From Desulfomonile tiedjei (GTDB lineage: Bacteria; Desulfobacterota; Desulfomonilia; Desulfomonilales; Desulfomonilaceae), in assembly GCA_016218715.1 (NCBI GenBank), contig JACRDG010000121.1:62001-126000 (forward strand): a stretch of 64,000 bases of DNA, written 5' to 3'. Shown here in pieces: positions 31,903 to 40,990 of this stretch. The notes under the pieces are model-generated. The model worked only from the letters and a program-made list of their open reading frames with translations. It made no database searches and was not told the DNA's origin. The translations under genes and the position numbers were made by a program. Numbering within the stretch: the first letter of the stretch is position 1; every line of letters begins with the position of its first letter.

Positions 31903-34354
31903 ACAAACTTTCCACATTCAGGGCATGTCGTGCGCGGCATGCGTCCGCCGTGTGGAACGAGGGTTGAGCACATTGGAAGGAGTGTCGGCCGCGTCCGTGA
32001 ACTTCGCCGCGGAAACGGCGAAGGTGGAGTTTGACCCCGCGACTGTCAAGCCGGCCGACCTTGTCGCGATGATTGCGGAACTCGGGTACAGCGTCGTGGA
32101 TACCGGTCCCGGTCCAGGCGAGGATCTTCACAAGGTCACAGTTTCTGTCGGTGGAATGAGTTGCGCAGCATGTGTGCGTCGCGTCGAACGCCTTCTCAAG
32201 GGGGTTCCGGGCGTGCAGGACGCGCAGGTGAACCTCGCTTCGTCAAAGGCGTTCCTCGTCTATGATGCAACATTCGAGATCCTGCCCGACGTAACGGCAG
32301 TACTCGCAGACAGCGGGTACGAGTTCCTCGGTGTTGCCGAACAAACGGGCAGGGACCTGGTCGACGAGGCGCGGCGCAAAGAAATCAAAGACTTCAAGGT
32401 CAAACTCATCGTGGGCTTCATCCTAAGTGTCCTCGTCCATGTCGGATCGATGGGTCACATGGTGCCGCTCGTGCGGGACATACCCCATTATCAGGTCATG
32501 GTGGCGCTTTTCCTGATGACCTCGGTGGTGGTCTTCTGGGTGGGGAGCCGTTTTCTCATCGGCGCGATCAAAGCCGCACGGCAGAAGACGAGCGACATGA
32601 ACACCCTTGTGGCCGTGGGCGCGCTTTCTGCATATCTTTACTCTTCGGTGGTGACGTTTTTTCCGGGCTTTTTCGCTGCAGGCGGAAACGCCCCTCCCGT
32701 GTACTTCGACGGCGCGGCGATGATCGTTACCCTGATTCTCCTGGGCCGGTTCCTGGAGGCGAGAGCCAAAGGACGAACCTCGGACGCAATCAGGAAACTG
32801 ATCGGCCTGAAGCCGAAAACTGCCCGCGTGATCAGAGATGGCACTGAGACTGACCTCCCCATTGACATGGTGAAACCCGGTGACCTCATCCTGGTCCGAC
32901 CCGGCGAACAGGTTCCCACGGATGGAGTGGTCCTGTCCGGCGGCTCATCCGTTGATGAATCCATGCTCACCGGCGAGAGCATCCCGGTGGAGAAGCATGT
33001 CGACAGTCAGGTCTTCGGAGCGACCATCAACCGAACCGGCAGTTTTACCTTCCGGGCAACCAAGGTGGGAGCGGAAACAGCGCTGGCGCAGATCATCCGA
33101 ATGGTGGAGGAGGCTCAGGGCTCGAAGGCCCCCATACAGCGAATTGCCGACAAGGTCGCATCCATCTTTGTGCCCATTGTCTTTGCCGTGGCTGTTGCGA
33201 CCTTCGCGGTCTGGTATGTGCTCGTCCCGGACGCGGCATTCAGTCGGGCCCTGCTGAACTTCGTCTCCGTTCTCATTATTGCCTGCCCGTGCGCGATGGG
33301 ATTGGCCACACCCACCGCTGTCATGGTGGGAACCGGTGTGGCCGCTGAGAAGGGGATTCTCATCAAAGGCGGGGAGATCCTCGAGAAAGCAGGGTCCCTG
33401 ACGATGGTGGTATTCGACAAGACCGGAACCCTCACCAGAGGCCAGCCCCAGGTAACGGACGTCGTCGCGGCGGATGGGCTGGCGCAACGGGACGTTCTGC
33501 AGATTGCGCTCTCCGTCGAAGCGGTCTCCGAACACCCGCTGGCTCAAGCTATTCTCGACCGCGCGCGGGAAGAGGGGCTGACTCCGCTTCCGGTAGAACA
33601 GTTTGTGGCCCTGGCAGGTTTTGGCGTCAAAGGAAACATGGCCGGGCGCCCGGTGATCCTGGGAAATTTGAGGCTCATGGAGCAGGAAGGGGCGTCACTG
33701 AACGGCATGGCTCCCCAGGTTGAGAGACTTTCCAATGAAGGAAAGACCTCAGTCCTGGTGGCGGAGGACAACACCGTGGTCGGTGTTATCGGAGTGCTTG
33801 ACGCACCAAGGGCTACCGCACGCGAAACAGTCCTCGCACTGAAACGCATGGGCTTGAAGGTCGGCATCATCACGGGAGACAATCGGAAGACGGCTCGGGC
33901 CGTGGGGGACGCTGTGGGGGTCGATGAGGTCCTGGCCGAAGTGCTACCCGGCGACAAAGCGGATGAAATAAGAAGGCTCCAGCAGACCGGTCATGTGGTG
34001 GCCATGGTGGGAGACGGGATCAACGACGCACCAGCGCTCACTGCGGCAGATATCGGCATCGCCCTCGCCTCGGGCACGGACATCGCGATTGAAGCAGGCG
34101 ACATCACGCTGATTAAGAACGACCTCCGAGCCGTACCGCAGGCAATCGAACTTTCCCTTCGCACCATGCGCGTGATCAAGCAAAACCTCTTCTGGGCGTT
34201 CTTCTACAATTCGCTCGGAATCCCCGTTGCAGCCGGAGTGCTGTACCCCTTTTTCGGCATTCTCCTCAACCCGGTGTTCGCGGCTGCGGCAATGGCCTTA
34301 AGTTCGGTATCGGTGGTAACCAACTCGCTCAGGCTGCGCTGGGCCTCACGATGA
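31895..34354 (+). CDS. copA: Copper-exporting P1B-type ATPase
   Basis: About 819 residues. Two N-terminal HMA domains each have [13 protein letters not shown]. The transmembrane copper site is the CPC of [14 protein letters not shown], the phosphorylation site [11 protein letters not shown], the nucleotide-domain HP motif SEHPLAQAI, and the hinge [16 protein letters not shown]. The CPC, with Asn-Ser-Leu-Gly and Met-Ala-x-Ser near the C-terminus ([18 protein letters not shown]), fits Cu(I)-type P1B-1 pumps, which export Cu(I) from the cytoplasm. AGGG seven bases upstream favours the TTG at 31895 over a TTG at 31889. It is translated with the chaperone gene it overlaps. The stop lies one base from the end of the convergent next gene. 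Confidence 0.95.
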   Translation: MTEQTFHIQGMSCAACVRRVERGLSTLEGVSAASVNFAAETAKVEFDPATVKPADLVAMIAELGYSVVDTGPGPGEDLHKVTVSVGGMSCAACVRRVERLLKGVPGVQDAQVNLASSKAFLVYDATFEILPDVTAVLADSGYEFLGVAEQTGRDLVDEARRKEIKDFKVKLIVGFILSVLVHVGSMGHMVPLVRDIPHYQVMVALFLMTSVVVFWVGSRFLIGAIKAARQKTSDMNTLVAVGALSAYLYSSVVTFFPGFFAAGGNAPPVYFDGAAMIVTLILLGRFLEARAKGRTSDAIRKLIGLKPKTARVIRDGTETDLPIDMVKPGDLILVRPGEQVPTDGVVLSGGSSVDESMLTGESIPVEKHVDSQVFGATINRTGSFTFRATKVGAETALAQIIRMVEEAQGSKAPIQRIADKVASIFVPIVFAVAVATFAVWYVLVPDAAFSRALLNFVSVLIIACPCAMGLATPTAVMVGTGVAAEKGILIKGGEILEKAGSLTMVVFDKTGTLTRGQPQVTDVVAADGLAQRDVLQIALSVEAVSEHPLAQAILDRAREEGLTPLPVEQFVALAGFGVKGNMAGRPVILGNLRLMEQEGASLNGMAPQVERLSNEGKTSVLVAEDNTVVGVIGVLDAPRATARETVLALKRMGLKVGIITGDNRKTARAVGDAVGVDEVLAEVLPGDKADEIRRLQQTGHVVAMVGDGINDAPALTAADIGIALASGTDIAIEAGDITLIKNDLRAVPQAIELSLRTMRVIKQNLFWAFFYNSLGIPVAAGVLYPFFGILLNPVFAAAAMALSSVSVVTNSLRLRWASR

Positions 34355-34355
34355 C

Positions 34356-35249
34356 TCACTTCTTCGGGGTGAGGGTGAATTTCTTCACCAGGTGATCGGG
34401 GTGATAGGAGAGCTTTGCCTGCCTGAGTCCCGGGACGCCCAGATCCTGCTCTCGGTTGATGTACTTCACTTTCGACCATTGCGCCATACAGAATCTCTGG
34501 TTGATGGCCGCATACAGCCCGGGGATCTCCGGGTTTGCCTTTTCAATATGAATCACCGCCATATCCGGATTGAGGAGCTCGCCCAGCGTGAAGGCCTCGA
34601 CCTTCGAACCGATAAGGATGACGCCCCCCGAGAAACGGAGGTCGCCAAAGTGGATCAGGGCCTCGTATATCGCCCGATCCTCGGCGATCAGATCGGGAAA
34701 GTCGCCGCAGTCTCTCAGTTCGCACCAGTCCTCCTGCATTTCCAGAACTGACTTCACCAGGTCCGCGTCGAAGGGAAGGTATTCAAACTCGTAGCTCTTG
34801 ACGAACCGATTGATGTGGTTCTTCTTCTTGTGGAAGCGGTTTCCCGGAAGCTGAATCAGTTCTTCAGCCAGATACACGTAGTCACTGTTCGCGCGGTCCT
34901 CCCGCACGCGATAGCGATCGGTGTCGACGAACGGCTCCAGGAAGTTTTCTGGAACCCGGCAGATATGGGGAGACGGCGAGATGCTTCCCAGTGCTACAGC
35001 CAGCTCGGCCAGCGCTGCGCCCTTGTCCCCCGCTCCCACTGGCGGGAGCGCGAAGGGTTCCTGATCCTTTTCCTGCATGACGATCAGGAGGCAATCTCGC
35101 CAAACCTTCCAGATCGGGCGGTACCGAATGCGCCACATGAAGAGATTGGTAAAGGTCAGCTCGGAAATCTGCGGTGGATCCTGCGAGAAGAATTCGTCGA
35201 AGATGCGCTTGTGCTGAATTTCCACAGGCTTGAAATCGTCCATTTCCAT
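34356..35249 (-). CDS. DUF2156-like (phosphatidylglycerol lysyltransferase-type GNAT fold) protein
   Basis: 297 residues, soluble. The sequence has the features of DUF2156 proteins: NRFHKKKNHINRF followed by AIYEALIHFGDLRFSGGVILIGSKVEAFTLGE, an acyltransferase-like core, then FCMAQWSKVKYINREQDLG-PGLRQAKLSYHP near the end. Members resemble the catalytic half of MprF/LysX-type enzymes but usually have unknown substrates. GGAAGGG precedes the ATG at 35249; the frame continues to 35291 without support. It is convergent with copA, with one base between stops, and a CTCAC/GTGAG hairpin lies in its last codons. Confidence 0.8.
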   Translation of the reverse strand: MEMDDFKPVEIQHKRIFDEFFSQDPPQISELTFTNLFMWRIRYRPIWKVWRDCLLIVMQEKDQEPFALPPVGAGDKGAALAELAVALGSISPSPHICRVPENFLEPFVDTDRYRVREDRANSDYVYLAEELIQLPGNRFHKKKNHINRFVKSYEFEYLPFDADLVKSVLEMQEDWCELRDCGDFPDLIAEDRAIYEALIHFGDLRFSGGVILIGSKVEAFTLGELLNPDMAVIHIEKANPEIPGLYAAINQRFCMAQWSKVKYINREQDLGVPGLRQAKLSYHPDHLVKKFTLTPKK

Positions 35250-35546
35250 GCTTCCCTTCCGGCAGCTCCATGCGGGCGCTTGCAGGAGCATCCGTTACCC
35301 TGTATGTTAGTTCGGCAAGGACCGCAAATCCCGGTCCCGGCCGCCTCGCTTTTCATAGGCGAAAAGGGGGAATCCTGAACCCTTCTCCCAGAAGCGAGCA
35401 CTTCATACCAATGCGCTTTCGGACAGGTGACGTGCCCGCTCCAGACGTCTGCCGGTCCCCTCACCCAGTCTACTTCTTTTGCCCGCGCAATGGTATCAGG
35501 CTGTGGCGTCCCGCAAGTGCGGAGAACAATAGACGGAGTTTTGCGA

Positions 35547-35723
35547 ATGGATGACGCGGAGATCAGAGAACTCATTCAAGGCAGGCAAGCCAACGGTCGG
35601 ATTTCTTGCAGAGAAGCCATCCAGATGGCTGAAGAAGCCGGCGTCTCCAGACTGAAGATCGGCCGGCTTCTCGATGACATGAAGATCAAGATACATTCGT
35701 GTCAATTGGGTTGTTTCAAGTAA
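35547..35723 (+). CDS. Small HTH-like protein with C-terminal CQLGC motif (58 aa)
   Basis: 58 residues; GGAG lies eight bases before the ATG. The middle is a probable helix-turn-helix (REAIQMAEEAGVSRLKIGR-LLDDM), and the protein ends in IHSCQLGCFK with a Cys-x3-Cys. A single cysteine (ISCREA) precedes the helices. Small proteins with this ending occur in anaerobes, but I know of no assigned function. It could be a DNA-binding or metal-responsive regulator. The frame is open back to 35427 without a ribosome site. Its neighbours, pilP and the DUF2156-like gene, both read the other way. Confidence 0.75.
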   Translation: MDDAEIRELIQGRQANGRISCREAIQMAEEAGVSRLKIGRLLDDMKIKIHSCQLGCFK

Positions 35724-35738
35724 CCCACACGAATCGTT

Positions 35739-36440
35739 TCAGAACTCGGTTTCTGCTCTCGCTTCCGTGAAGAGCGGTAGTTGGACGTCCTGCCGGGTCC
35801 TGTGCAGGTGAATAACCACGCTCTTGCTGGTTATCTGCGTGACCGTGCCTCCGCCGATCTGCATGCCGGCTGTAATGAAGTACCCGCGGCCGTCAGGGTC
35901 TTCGACCATGCCCTTGTAATCGCCCTCTTTGACCTGAATGATCCCCACGAGTTTCAACTGCGAGCGGTCAAATCTGCACAGAGGCATAGACGGGGGGCAT
36001 TCGCTGGGCAGAATCTCCGTGGGCTGCTCGAATGGGTCACGCCCCATGATGAAGACCGCTTCCTTGGGCCTTTGTTCAGCGACTTTCTGAGATGTTTCGG
36101 GGGAAACTTCACCCGGTTCCCTCTTCTTCCCGGGCATTTCTACCTGTGCGGTCTCCTGGCGCGGTTGAGGGGGTGCAGCGGTGGTCGGCCTTTGCTGCGG
36201 GGACGGAGCTGGGGCCTGAGCCACCGAGAATGGTTGTGCTTCTGGATTACGATTCGTCGCAGGGACTGCGGACAGCGGCGATCTTGGAACGGTCGCGGAC
36301 AAGACCGGCGACTCGATTCCCAACACACTGTCCACTGCGACGTTGACTTCTTCGCAGCCCGTCAACATAGCCAGCGTAGCGAGGACTAAACCGGGAAAAC
36401 AGACGTATTTCAATCCAACTCCATGCATCAGGTGTTTCAT
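35739..36440 (-). CDS. pilP: Type IV pilus inner-membrane lipoprotein PilP
   Basis: 233 residues. The lipoprotein signal has the lipobox LTGC around residue 28. A Pro/Gln-rich linker occupies about 50-110, followed by a C-terminal PilP domain: DPFEQPTEIL, QLKLVGIIQVKEGDYKGMVEDPDGRGYFITAGMQIGGG, VVIHLHRTRQDVQ. PilP links the PilMNO inner-membrane platform to the PilQ secretin. GAGG lies before the ATG at 36440. It is last in the pilMNOP order here, and no pilQ follows: downstream is a small gene on the other strand. Confidence 0.9.
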   Translation of the reverse strand: MKHLMHGVGLKYVCFPGLVLATLAMLTGCEEVNVAVDSVLGIESPVLSATVPRSPLSAVPATNRNPEAQPFSVAQAPAPSPQQRPTTAAPPQPRQETAQVEMPGKKREPGEVSPETSQKVAEQRPKEAVFIMGRDPFEQPTEILPSECPPSMPLCRFDRSQLKLVGIIQVKEGDYKGMVEDPDGRGYFITAGMQIGGGTVTQITSKSVVIHLHRTRQDVQLPLFTEARAETEF

Positions 36441-36477
36441 CACGAAACCTCTGTGATTCCATTATGATAGAGAGCAA

Positions 36478-37203
36478 TCAGGGCGCCGACCTGGGAGGGC
36501 CGCTGCCACCGGATTTTGCCGGCGGTGGTGGCGGAGCGGGGCGGGCTCCTGCCGCAGGCCCTGGTTTGGTCGCCGCTTGCTTCTTAGCGCTGATCGCAGC
36601 GATCTCCTCCTGCGAGAGACGACGGAACGTTTCGCCGTCGATTTTCGCCTCCAGAGGGACCACGTCCAATTTCTTGGCTATTTCGGTCATTCCGCCGGCG
36701 CGCAGCGTTATGGAGGGAACGTTCACCACGCGAGGCAGGCTGTTGAGACTCGCCAGAAACATCCCCTGCTTCCGGTAGTCACCTGTCACATTGAGCGCGA
36801 TCGGTATCCTGGCGTAGTAGAGCTCCTCGTTGACCACTTCCCTGCCGGGAGCAAAACGGCTGGCGCTAAGGTGGTTTTCGCTGAGCAGCTCGGTGATCTT
36901 CTGCAGCAATTCCTCGATGTCCTGCTTCTCCGGTAGGGAGGAGACCATCGCCTGGAGCTCCGAGCGCAACCCCTTTATTTTAGCTTCCAGCTTGGGGCCT
37001 TCCGCGAGTTTCCGTTCCTCATTCAGGATCTCTTTCTCGATGGTGGCTATCTGGTTCTCAAGTCCATTGATCACCACGAGCTGGTCGGCGACCACCAAGA
37101 AGTAGAAACCCACGAGGAGCAGGATACAGAGAGCAGCCACGATGAGGAATCTATGAAGTCTATTTAACTTGAAGAATAGTTCTTCAGGAGACATTGCCGC
37201 CAC
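36478..37203 (-). CDS. pilO: Type IV pilus assembly protein PilO
   Basis: 241 residues. One N-terminal membrane helix (FLIVAALCILLLVGFYFLVV) is followed by a coiled coil (NQIATIEKEILNEERKL) and a periplasmic ferredoxin-like domain with IPIALNVTGDYRKQGMFLASL, the usual PilO core. The C-terminus ends in a Pro/Ala-rich tail of about 30 residues (PAPPPPPAKSGG), longer than in typical PilO. The start is a GTG with AAGG upstream. It forms a heterodimer with PilN under the PilM-PilN platform. Confidence 0.92.
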   Translation of the reverse strand: MAAMSPEELFFKLNRLHRFLIVAALCILLLVGFYFLVVADQLVVINGLENQIATIEKEILNEERKLAEGPKLEAKIKGLRSELQAMVSSLPEKQDIEELLQKITELLSENHLSASRFAPGREVVNEELYYARIPIALNVTGDYRKQGMFLASLNSLPRVVNVPSITLRAGGMTEIAKKLDVVPLEAKIDGETFRRLSQEEIAAISAKKQAATKPGPAAGARPAPPPPPAKSGGSGPPRSAP

Positions 37204-37206
37204 ACC

Positions 37207-37803
37207 TCACCTTATTGTGCCGGTGATCTTGAACTGCACGGAGGCCAGCCCGCCGGGTTTACTCTGCGAGACGATCTGAATGAGCTTCACATCGGAAAAG
37301 AAAGTCTGGTCTTCCTTGTTCGCTTTGTCTATGAACGGCTTGGCCTTTGAAAAGCCCTTTTTGACGCGCTGGAGCTGATGGACGAAGTTTACCACCACCG
37401 TGTTGTCCGCGCCGGTTCCATCCAGAGAAAAGCTCTGCCCCTGCTTGATCAAGCCGGAGATCCAGACCTCATCGGGAGTAGCCACTGAAACAGCACCGAG
37501 GAACGGAGCAGGAGTGTCCCGGGTTTTCGTCAGCTTCTGTATGGTATCGACCTGCTTCTGTAACCTGGTAATTTCGTTCAGCAGTTCCCCGATCTTCTTG
37601 TTCTTCTCTTTCAGGGCATTCAACTTGCCCTGCAACTGAGTTTGTTTGGTCTGTAAGTCTGTGGTCCACCAGTCCAAATACAGATAGCAGCCAACCATGA
37701 CCAAAACCGCCAACCCTAGAGCACTGGCCGCAATGATGATGAACTGCTTCAGCTCACGTCGGCGGAGGATTCCTCTGATCGGAAGTAAGTTGATCCTGAC
37801 CAT
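37207..37803 (-). CDS. pilN: Type IV pilus assembly protein PilN
   Basis: 198 residues starting MVRINLLPIRG, the short cytoplasmic PilM-binding peptide (INLLP) that identifies PilN. A membrane helix (FIIIAASALGLAVLVMVGCYL) and a coiled coil follow, then a periplasmic domain. The start codon overlaps the pilM stop in TAATG. PilN and PilO sit in the inner membrane and align the pilus machinery. Confidence 0.94.
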   Translation of the reverse strand: MVRINLLPIRGILRRRELKQFIIIAASALGLAVLVMVGCYLYLDWWTTDLQTKQTQLQGKLNALKEKNKKIGELLNEITRLQKQVDTIQKLTKTRDTPAPFLGAVSVATPDEVWISGLIKQGQSFSLDGTGADNTVVVNFVHQLQRVKKGFSKAKPFIDKANKEDQTFFSDVKLIQIVSQSKPGGLASVQFKITGTIR

Positions 37804-38864
37804 TAGACCTGTTTGTCCTTTTCGGTACGTAGTGCCAACCCGAAAGCCACCGCCATACTTGGTCCAATGCTTCTCAGGTATTCGGCGTCAAAAACCTTGT
37901 CATCGATCATGCCAAGGCTCCTGAACGGGTCTACAAGCTCAACGGGAACGTTGAATTCCGTTTCCATTGCCGAGGCGAGACCATAGGTCACAGCAGCCCC
38001 TCCAGACAGAAATATCTTCTGGATCGGGTCGTAGGAGACGTTGGTCGCGAAAAAGTCAAGAATCTTCTGTATCTCGGAAACAAAGGAATCCACGGATCGC
38101 TGAAATATCTTACGCAGGTTCCTCGGATTAATTCCTTCGAGCTGCGCCCCTTGTTTGATGTTCTCGGCACGTTCGAAATTGACGTCAAACATCCTCATGA
38201 TTTCTCGGGTTATGCTCTCGCCCCCCAAGGGGAGGTCCCTCGTGTACTGAGAGGCGCCCGATTTCAGGATATTGATGTTGATAGTGCTGGCGCCGACATT
38301 AATCAGGGCTACGATCTCTTCCTGCACGTTGGGATAGCAGAACTCGTACATCACTTCCAGGGTGAACGCATCCACGTCTACGACCACCGGCATGAGTTTC
38401 AGACCGGTAATGAGTTCCAGGTATTCGGCCATATAGTCCTTCTTGGCCGCGACCAGGACCACTTCCATGGTCCCTTCTTTTTCCGGCCGATCCCCCATGA
38501 TGTACCAGTCCAAGTGGACGTCCTTGATGTCAAACGGGATGTACGGCTCGGCCTCCATCTGGATCTGCTTCTCCAATTGGCCGTCCCCCATGGACGTCAT
38601 GGTCACCTGTTTAATGATTACCGATTTCCCAGCCAGCGAGGTTGCCACTTGCTTCGTCGCAGTCTTCGAGCTTCGGTGCAAAGCACTTATGGCAGTCCGC
38701 ACCAGATCGGGCTTTTTGATGGCCTTATCGACGACAGCCCCCTCGGGTAGCTGGGCCAGACCCACGAAGTCCAGCCTGACACCACCTTTCTTGGAGCGAT
38801 CGATCTCCACCATCTTTACCGAGTGTGAACCAACATCCAGTCCTATGATCTTTGGATACGGCAT
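37803..38864 (-). CDS. pilM: Type IV pilus assembly ATPase-like protein PilM
   Basis: 353-residue actin/FtsA-like cytoplasmic protein. Nucleotide-site motifs are IIGLDVGSHSVKMVEI at the N-terminus, ALINVGASTININIL near residue 190 and FLSGGAAVTYGLA near 285. It binds the INLLP peptide of PilN. AAGGACG lies before the ATG at 38864; the frame is open to 38888 without support. First gene of the leftward pilMNOP set. Confidence 0.95.
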   Translation of the reverse strand: MPYPKIIGLDVGSHSVKMVEIDRSKKGGVRLDFVGLAQLPEGAVVDKAIKKPDLVRTAISALHRSSKTATKQVATSLAGKSVIIKQVTMTSMGDGQLEKQIQMEAEPYIPFDIKDVHLDWYIMGDRPEKEGTMEVVLVAAKKDYMAEYLELITGLKLMPVVVDVDAFTLEVMYEFCYPNVQEEIVALINVGASTININILKSGASQYTRDLPLGGESITREIMRMFDVNFERAENIKQGAQLEGINPRNLRKIFQRSVDSFVSEIQKILDFFATNVSYDPIQKIFLSGGAAVTYGLASAMETEFNVPVELVDPFRSLGMIDDKVFDAEYLRSIGPSMAVAFGLALRTEKDKQV

Positions 38865-38957
38865 CTCACGTCCTTGAAAACGGTACACGCGGGGTGTCTT
38901 CGGCCCGCGGTAATATGATAGCGAGGAGTCAGTCTATTGTCAACAAAAAACCGCCTA

Positions 38958-39383
38958 TCACGGCATGTTATCATCTTTAGCTAAACTGGTTTCTGAGGAT
39001 GGGCGCTCCGCCAAGGCCGTTTCCGTCGGGAAGAGGTAGACCGTCTCGTCAGGCCTGGCCATCCCAAGTTTCCGCTTGGCCGCAGTTTCGATAGTCTTCG
39101 CGTCGGAACGAAGCAGCGTTACTTTCCGTTCGAGGGATTTGATCTCATCAGTGAGGCGTTCGTTTTCCTTTTCGAGCATGCACATCTTCTCTTCGAGCTT
39201 CTGCTTCTGGGTCACACCTTTTTCGCCCATGAGAACCCCGCCGTACGCGACCGCTGCGAAGAGAACGACCACTTGAATATATTTGACAATTCGACCCAGG
39301 AGATGTTTCAGATACTCAGCTTTGGAGTTCAGGGAGGACACGCTCTGCTCGCTATTCCCCAGGTCGGTGGCATTGAATTCCAC
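38958..39383 (-). CDS. FtsB/DivIC-type septum protein
   Basis: 141 residues. One membrane helix (YIQVVVLFAAVAYGGVLMG) is followed by a periplasmic coiled coil (LEEKMCMLEKENERLTDEI, then SLERKVTLLR) and the FtsB-type end AAKRKLGMARPDETVYLFP. It is thought to link division proteins FtsL and FtsQ at the septum. The start is a GTG without a well-spaced ribosome site, so the N-terminus (about 40 residues ahead of the helix, longer than usual) is uncertain. It lies 93 nt upstream of pilM, same strand. Confidence 0.82.
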   Translation of the reverse strand: MEFNATDLGNSEQSVSSLNSKAEYLKHLLGRIVKYIQVVVLFAAVAYGGVLMGEKGVTQKQKLEEKMCMLEKENERLTDEIKSLERKVTLLRSDAKTIETAAKRKLGMARPDETVYLFPTETALAERPSSETSLAKDDNMP

Positions 39384-39438
39384 CTTCTATATACCCCAGA
39401 ATCGCAGTATTATCAAGTGATTTATTAGATATAAGCCC

Positions 39439-40236
39439 TTAGCCCCCCATTACGCGAGTTAAAAGCTCCGCAAGCCCTCCTTCCTCGTTGATGCCATTTT
39501 TCATCCCGCGTCTCAGGAGTGCAGCCCTGAGCGCGGCCGCTCCTCCTCGCAGCTCGGCCCATTGCATCCCCCTCTCGCTGGCAAAGAACTGCTGAGGCGT
39601 CCCGTCAAAACCTATGGTTCCATCATCGAGGAAGATCGCTCGGTCAGCGGTCAGAGCTTCCTCCATGTCGTGGGTGATTTCGACCACGGTGAGCCCAGGA
39701 TCGCGCCGCAGAGAATGCAAAAGCGCACGCAGTGCCAGCCGAGTGGGGCGGTCGAGCATGGAGAGCGCTTCGTCGAGGACCACGACGCGGGCTCCCAAAG
39801 CCAAGAGAGCTGCGAGGGCCAGTTTCTGTTGTTCGCCCCCCGAAAGCGTATGAGTCAGCCTGTGTTCCATGCCGGCCAAACCCGTCCAGCGGAGCGCCCG
39901 GCGTACGCGATCCTCCATATCCGAAGGTGCAAGAGCGAGGTTCTCGAGGCCGAACACGATTTCCTCTTCCACCGACAGCCCCACCAGGTATTCGGCCGGA
40001 TCTCCCCCCAGATATCCAGCTGGCATGCAGCCGGTCTCTACACTGGTGTCGAGTCGTAGCAATCCCGTGTAGCCGTGCAGTACCCCCGCGATGAGCTTGC
40101 CCAAGGTGCTCTTGCCAGAACCGTCGGGCCCGAGGAGAGCAACCCATGAGAGCGGTTCCACCGTCAGGCTCAAATAAGTGAAAACCGGCTTCGTTCTCTG
40201 GGGATAGGAAAAGGAAAGGCTCTCCAGCACGATCAT
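39439..40236 (-). CDS. Energy-coupling-factor-type ABC transporter ATPase (CbiO-like)
   Basis: 265 residues. The Walker A is LLGPDGSGKSTLGKLIAG, the Q-loop region YLGGDPAEYLVGLSVEEEIVFGLENL typical of ECF ATPases, the signature LSGGEQQKLALAALLAL, Walker B VVVLDEALSML and switch ITHDM. In ECF systems such an ATPase pairs with a T component and a vitamin- or metal-binding S protein; neither is nearby. It is probably a component shared with distant partners. The start codon has only a weak ribosome site. Confidence 0.88.
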   Translation of the reverse strand: MIVLESLSFSYPQRTKPVFTYLSLTVEPLSWVALLGPDGSGKSTLGKLIAGVLHGYTGLLRLDTSVETGCMPAGYLGGDPAEYLVGLSVEEEIVFGLENLALAPSDMEDRVRRALRWTGLAGMEHRLTHTLSGGEQQKLALAALLALGARVVVLDEALSMLDRPTRLALRALLHSLRRDPGLTVVEITHDMEEALTADRAIFLDDGTIGFDGTPQQFFASERGMQWAELRGGAAALRAALLRRGMKNGINEEGGLAELLTRVMGG

Positions 40237-40452
40237 GGAAACAGCCGAACGTGAGATCCCGCTCCACGGCAGGGCTTATCGGATGGTGGTGAACGGAACG
40301 TTGCCTGCCGAAATGCTATTGGCGAGGCAATCTCCCGACGGGAGGACGATCGTTTCGATCGGAGCGGTCTTTCGCCGGACCGGCTCGCGCTTGCAGGAGG
40401 GTAAGGAGCTGACAGGCAGCCCCCTGCAGACACTGGTACTGCCCTGCCAAGT

Positions 40453-40535
40453 CCCTATCCAAAGAGTAATTGTGGAGAAACCTTTTTTCAAAAGGGTCTC
40501 CCCAGGTTACTTCATTGAATGCGGCTTGGTATCAG
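40453..40535. repeat. Dispersed nested-palindrome repeat R1 at the end of the ribosomal block
   Basis: The inner hairpin is GGAGA-AA-CCTTTT, loop TTC, AAAAGG-G-TCTCC; the right arm ends GAATGCGGCTTGGTATC as in other copies. It begins at the stop of rplQ, so it lies where transcription of the ribosomal operon should end, and may act as a terminator although no T-run follows on the minus strand. The 40237-40452 space upstream shows one weak plus-strand frame that I do not call. Confidence 0.7.
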
Positions 40536-40978
40536 CCCTTCTTGGATCGCAGTTTGTCGACGATCTTCTCGGTGAAGCCCTTCTCCTTTTTCGCGGTCTT
40601 GGCAGCAGCTTTTTCGGGGTTCTTTTCGACCAATTCCACTACAGACATGGAGGCATTGTCGCCAGGCCGCTGCCCCTTCTTGATTACGCGGACATAGCCA
40701 CCCTCGCGGTTGAGGTACCGCGGAGCGATCTCCTCAAAAAGGCGATGAGCCACGTCCTTCGACCTGATGACCGCGAGGGCCTGCCGCCGCGCATGGAGGT
40801 CCCCTCTCTTGCCGAGGGTGATCATCTTGTCCCCCAGGCTTCTGAGCGCCTTGGCCCGAGCGTCCGTGGTGACGATGCTTTCGTGTTCCAACAGAGAGGT
40901 AACCATGTTCCGAAGCATAGCCTGCCGGTGGGAGGAGCACATCCCCAGTTTAGATCTTGCTTTTCTGTGTCGCATCAT
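40532..40978 (-). CDS. rplQ: 50S ribosomal protein L17
   Basis: 148 residues, last gene of the block. [24 protein letters not shown] is a variant of the usual L17 opening, and [13 protein letters not shown] follows the family pattern. The C-terminus has an extra Lys/Ala-rich tail ([14 protein letters not shown]) of about 30 residues, beyond the ~117 of E. coli L17. It is placed right after rpoA as in most bacteria. Confidence 0.96.
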   Translation of the reverse strand: MMRHRKARSKLGMCSSHRQAMLRNMVTSLLEHESIVTTDARAKALRSLGDKMITLGKRGDLHARRQALAVIRSKDVAHRLFEEIAPRYLNREGGYVRVIKKGQRPGDNASMSVVELVEKNPEKAAAKTAKKEKGFTEKIVDKLRSKKG

Positions 40979-40990
40979 AACCTCCCAGGT

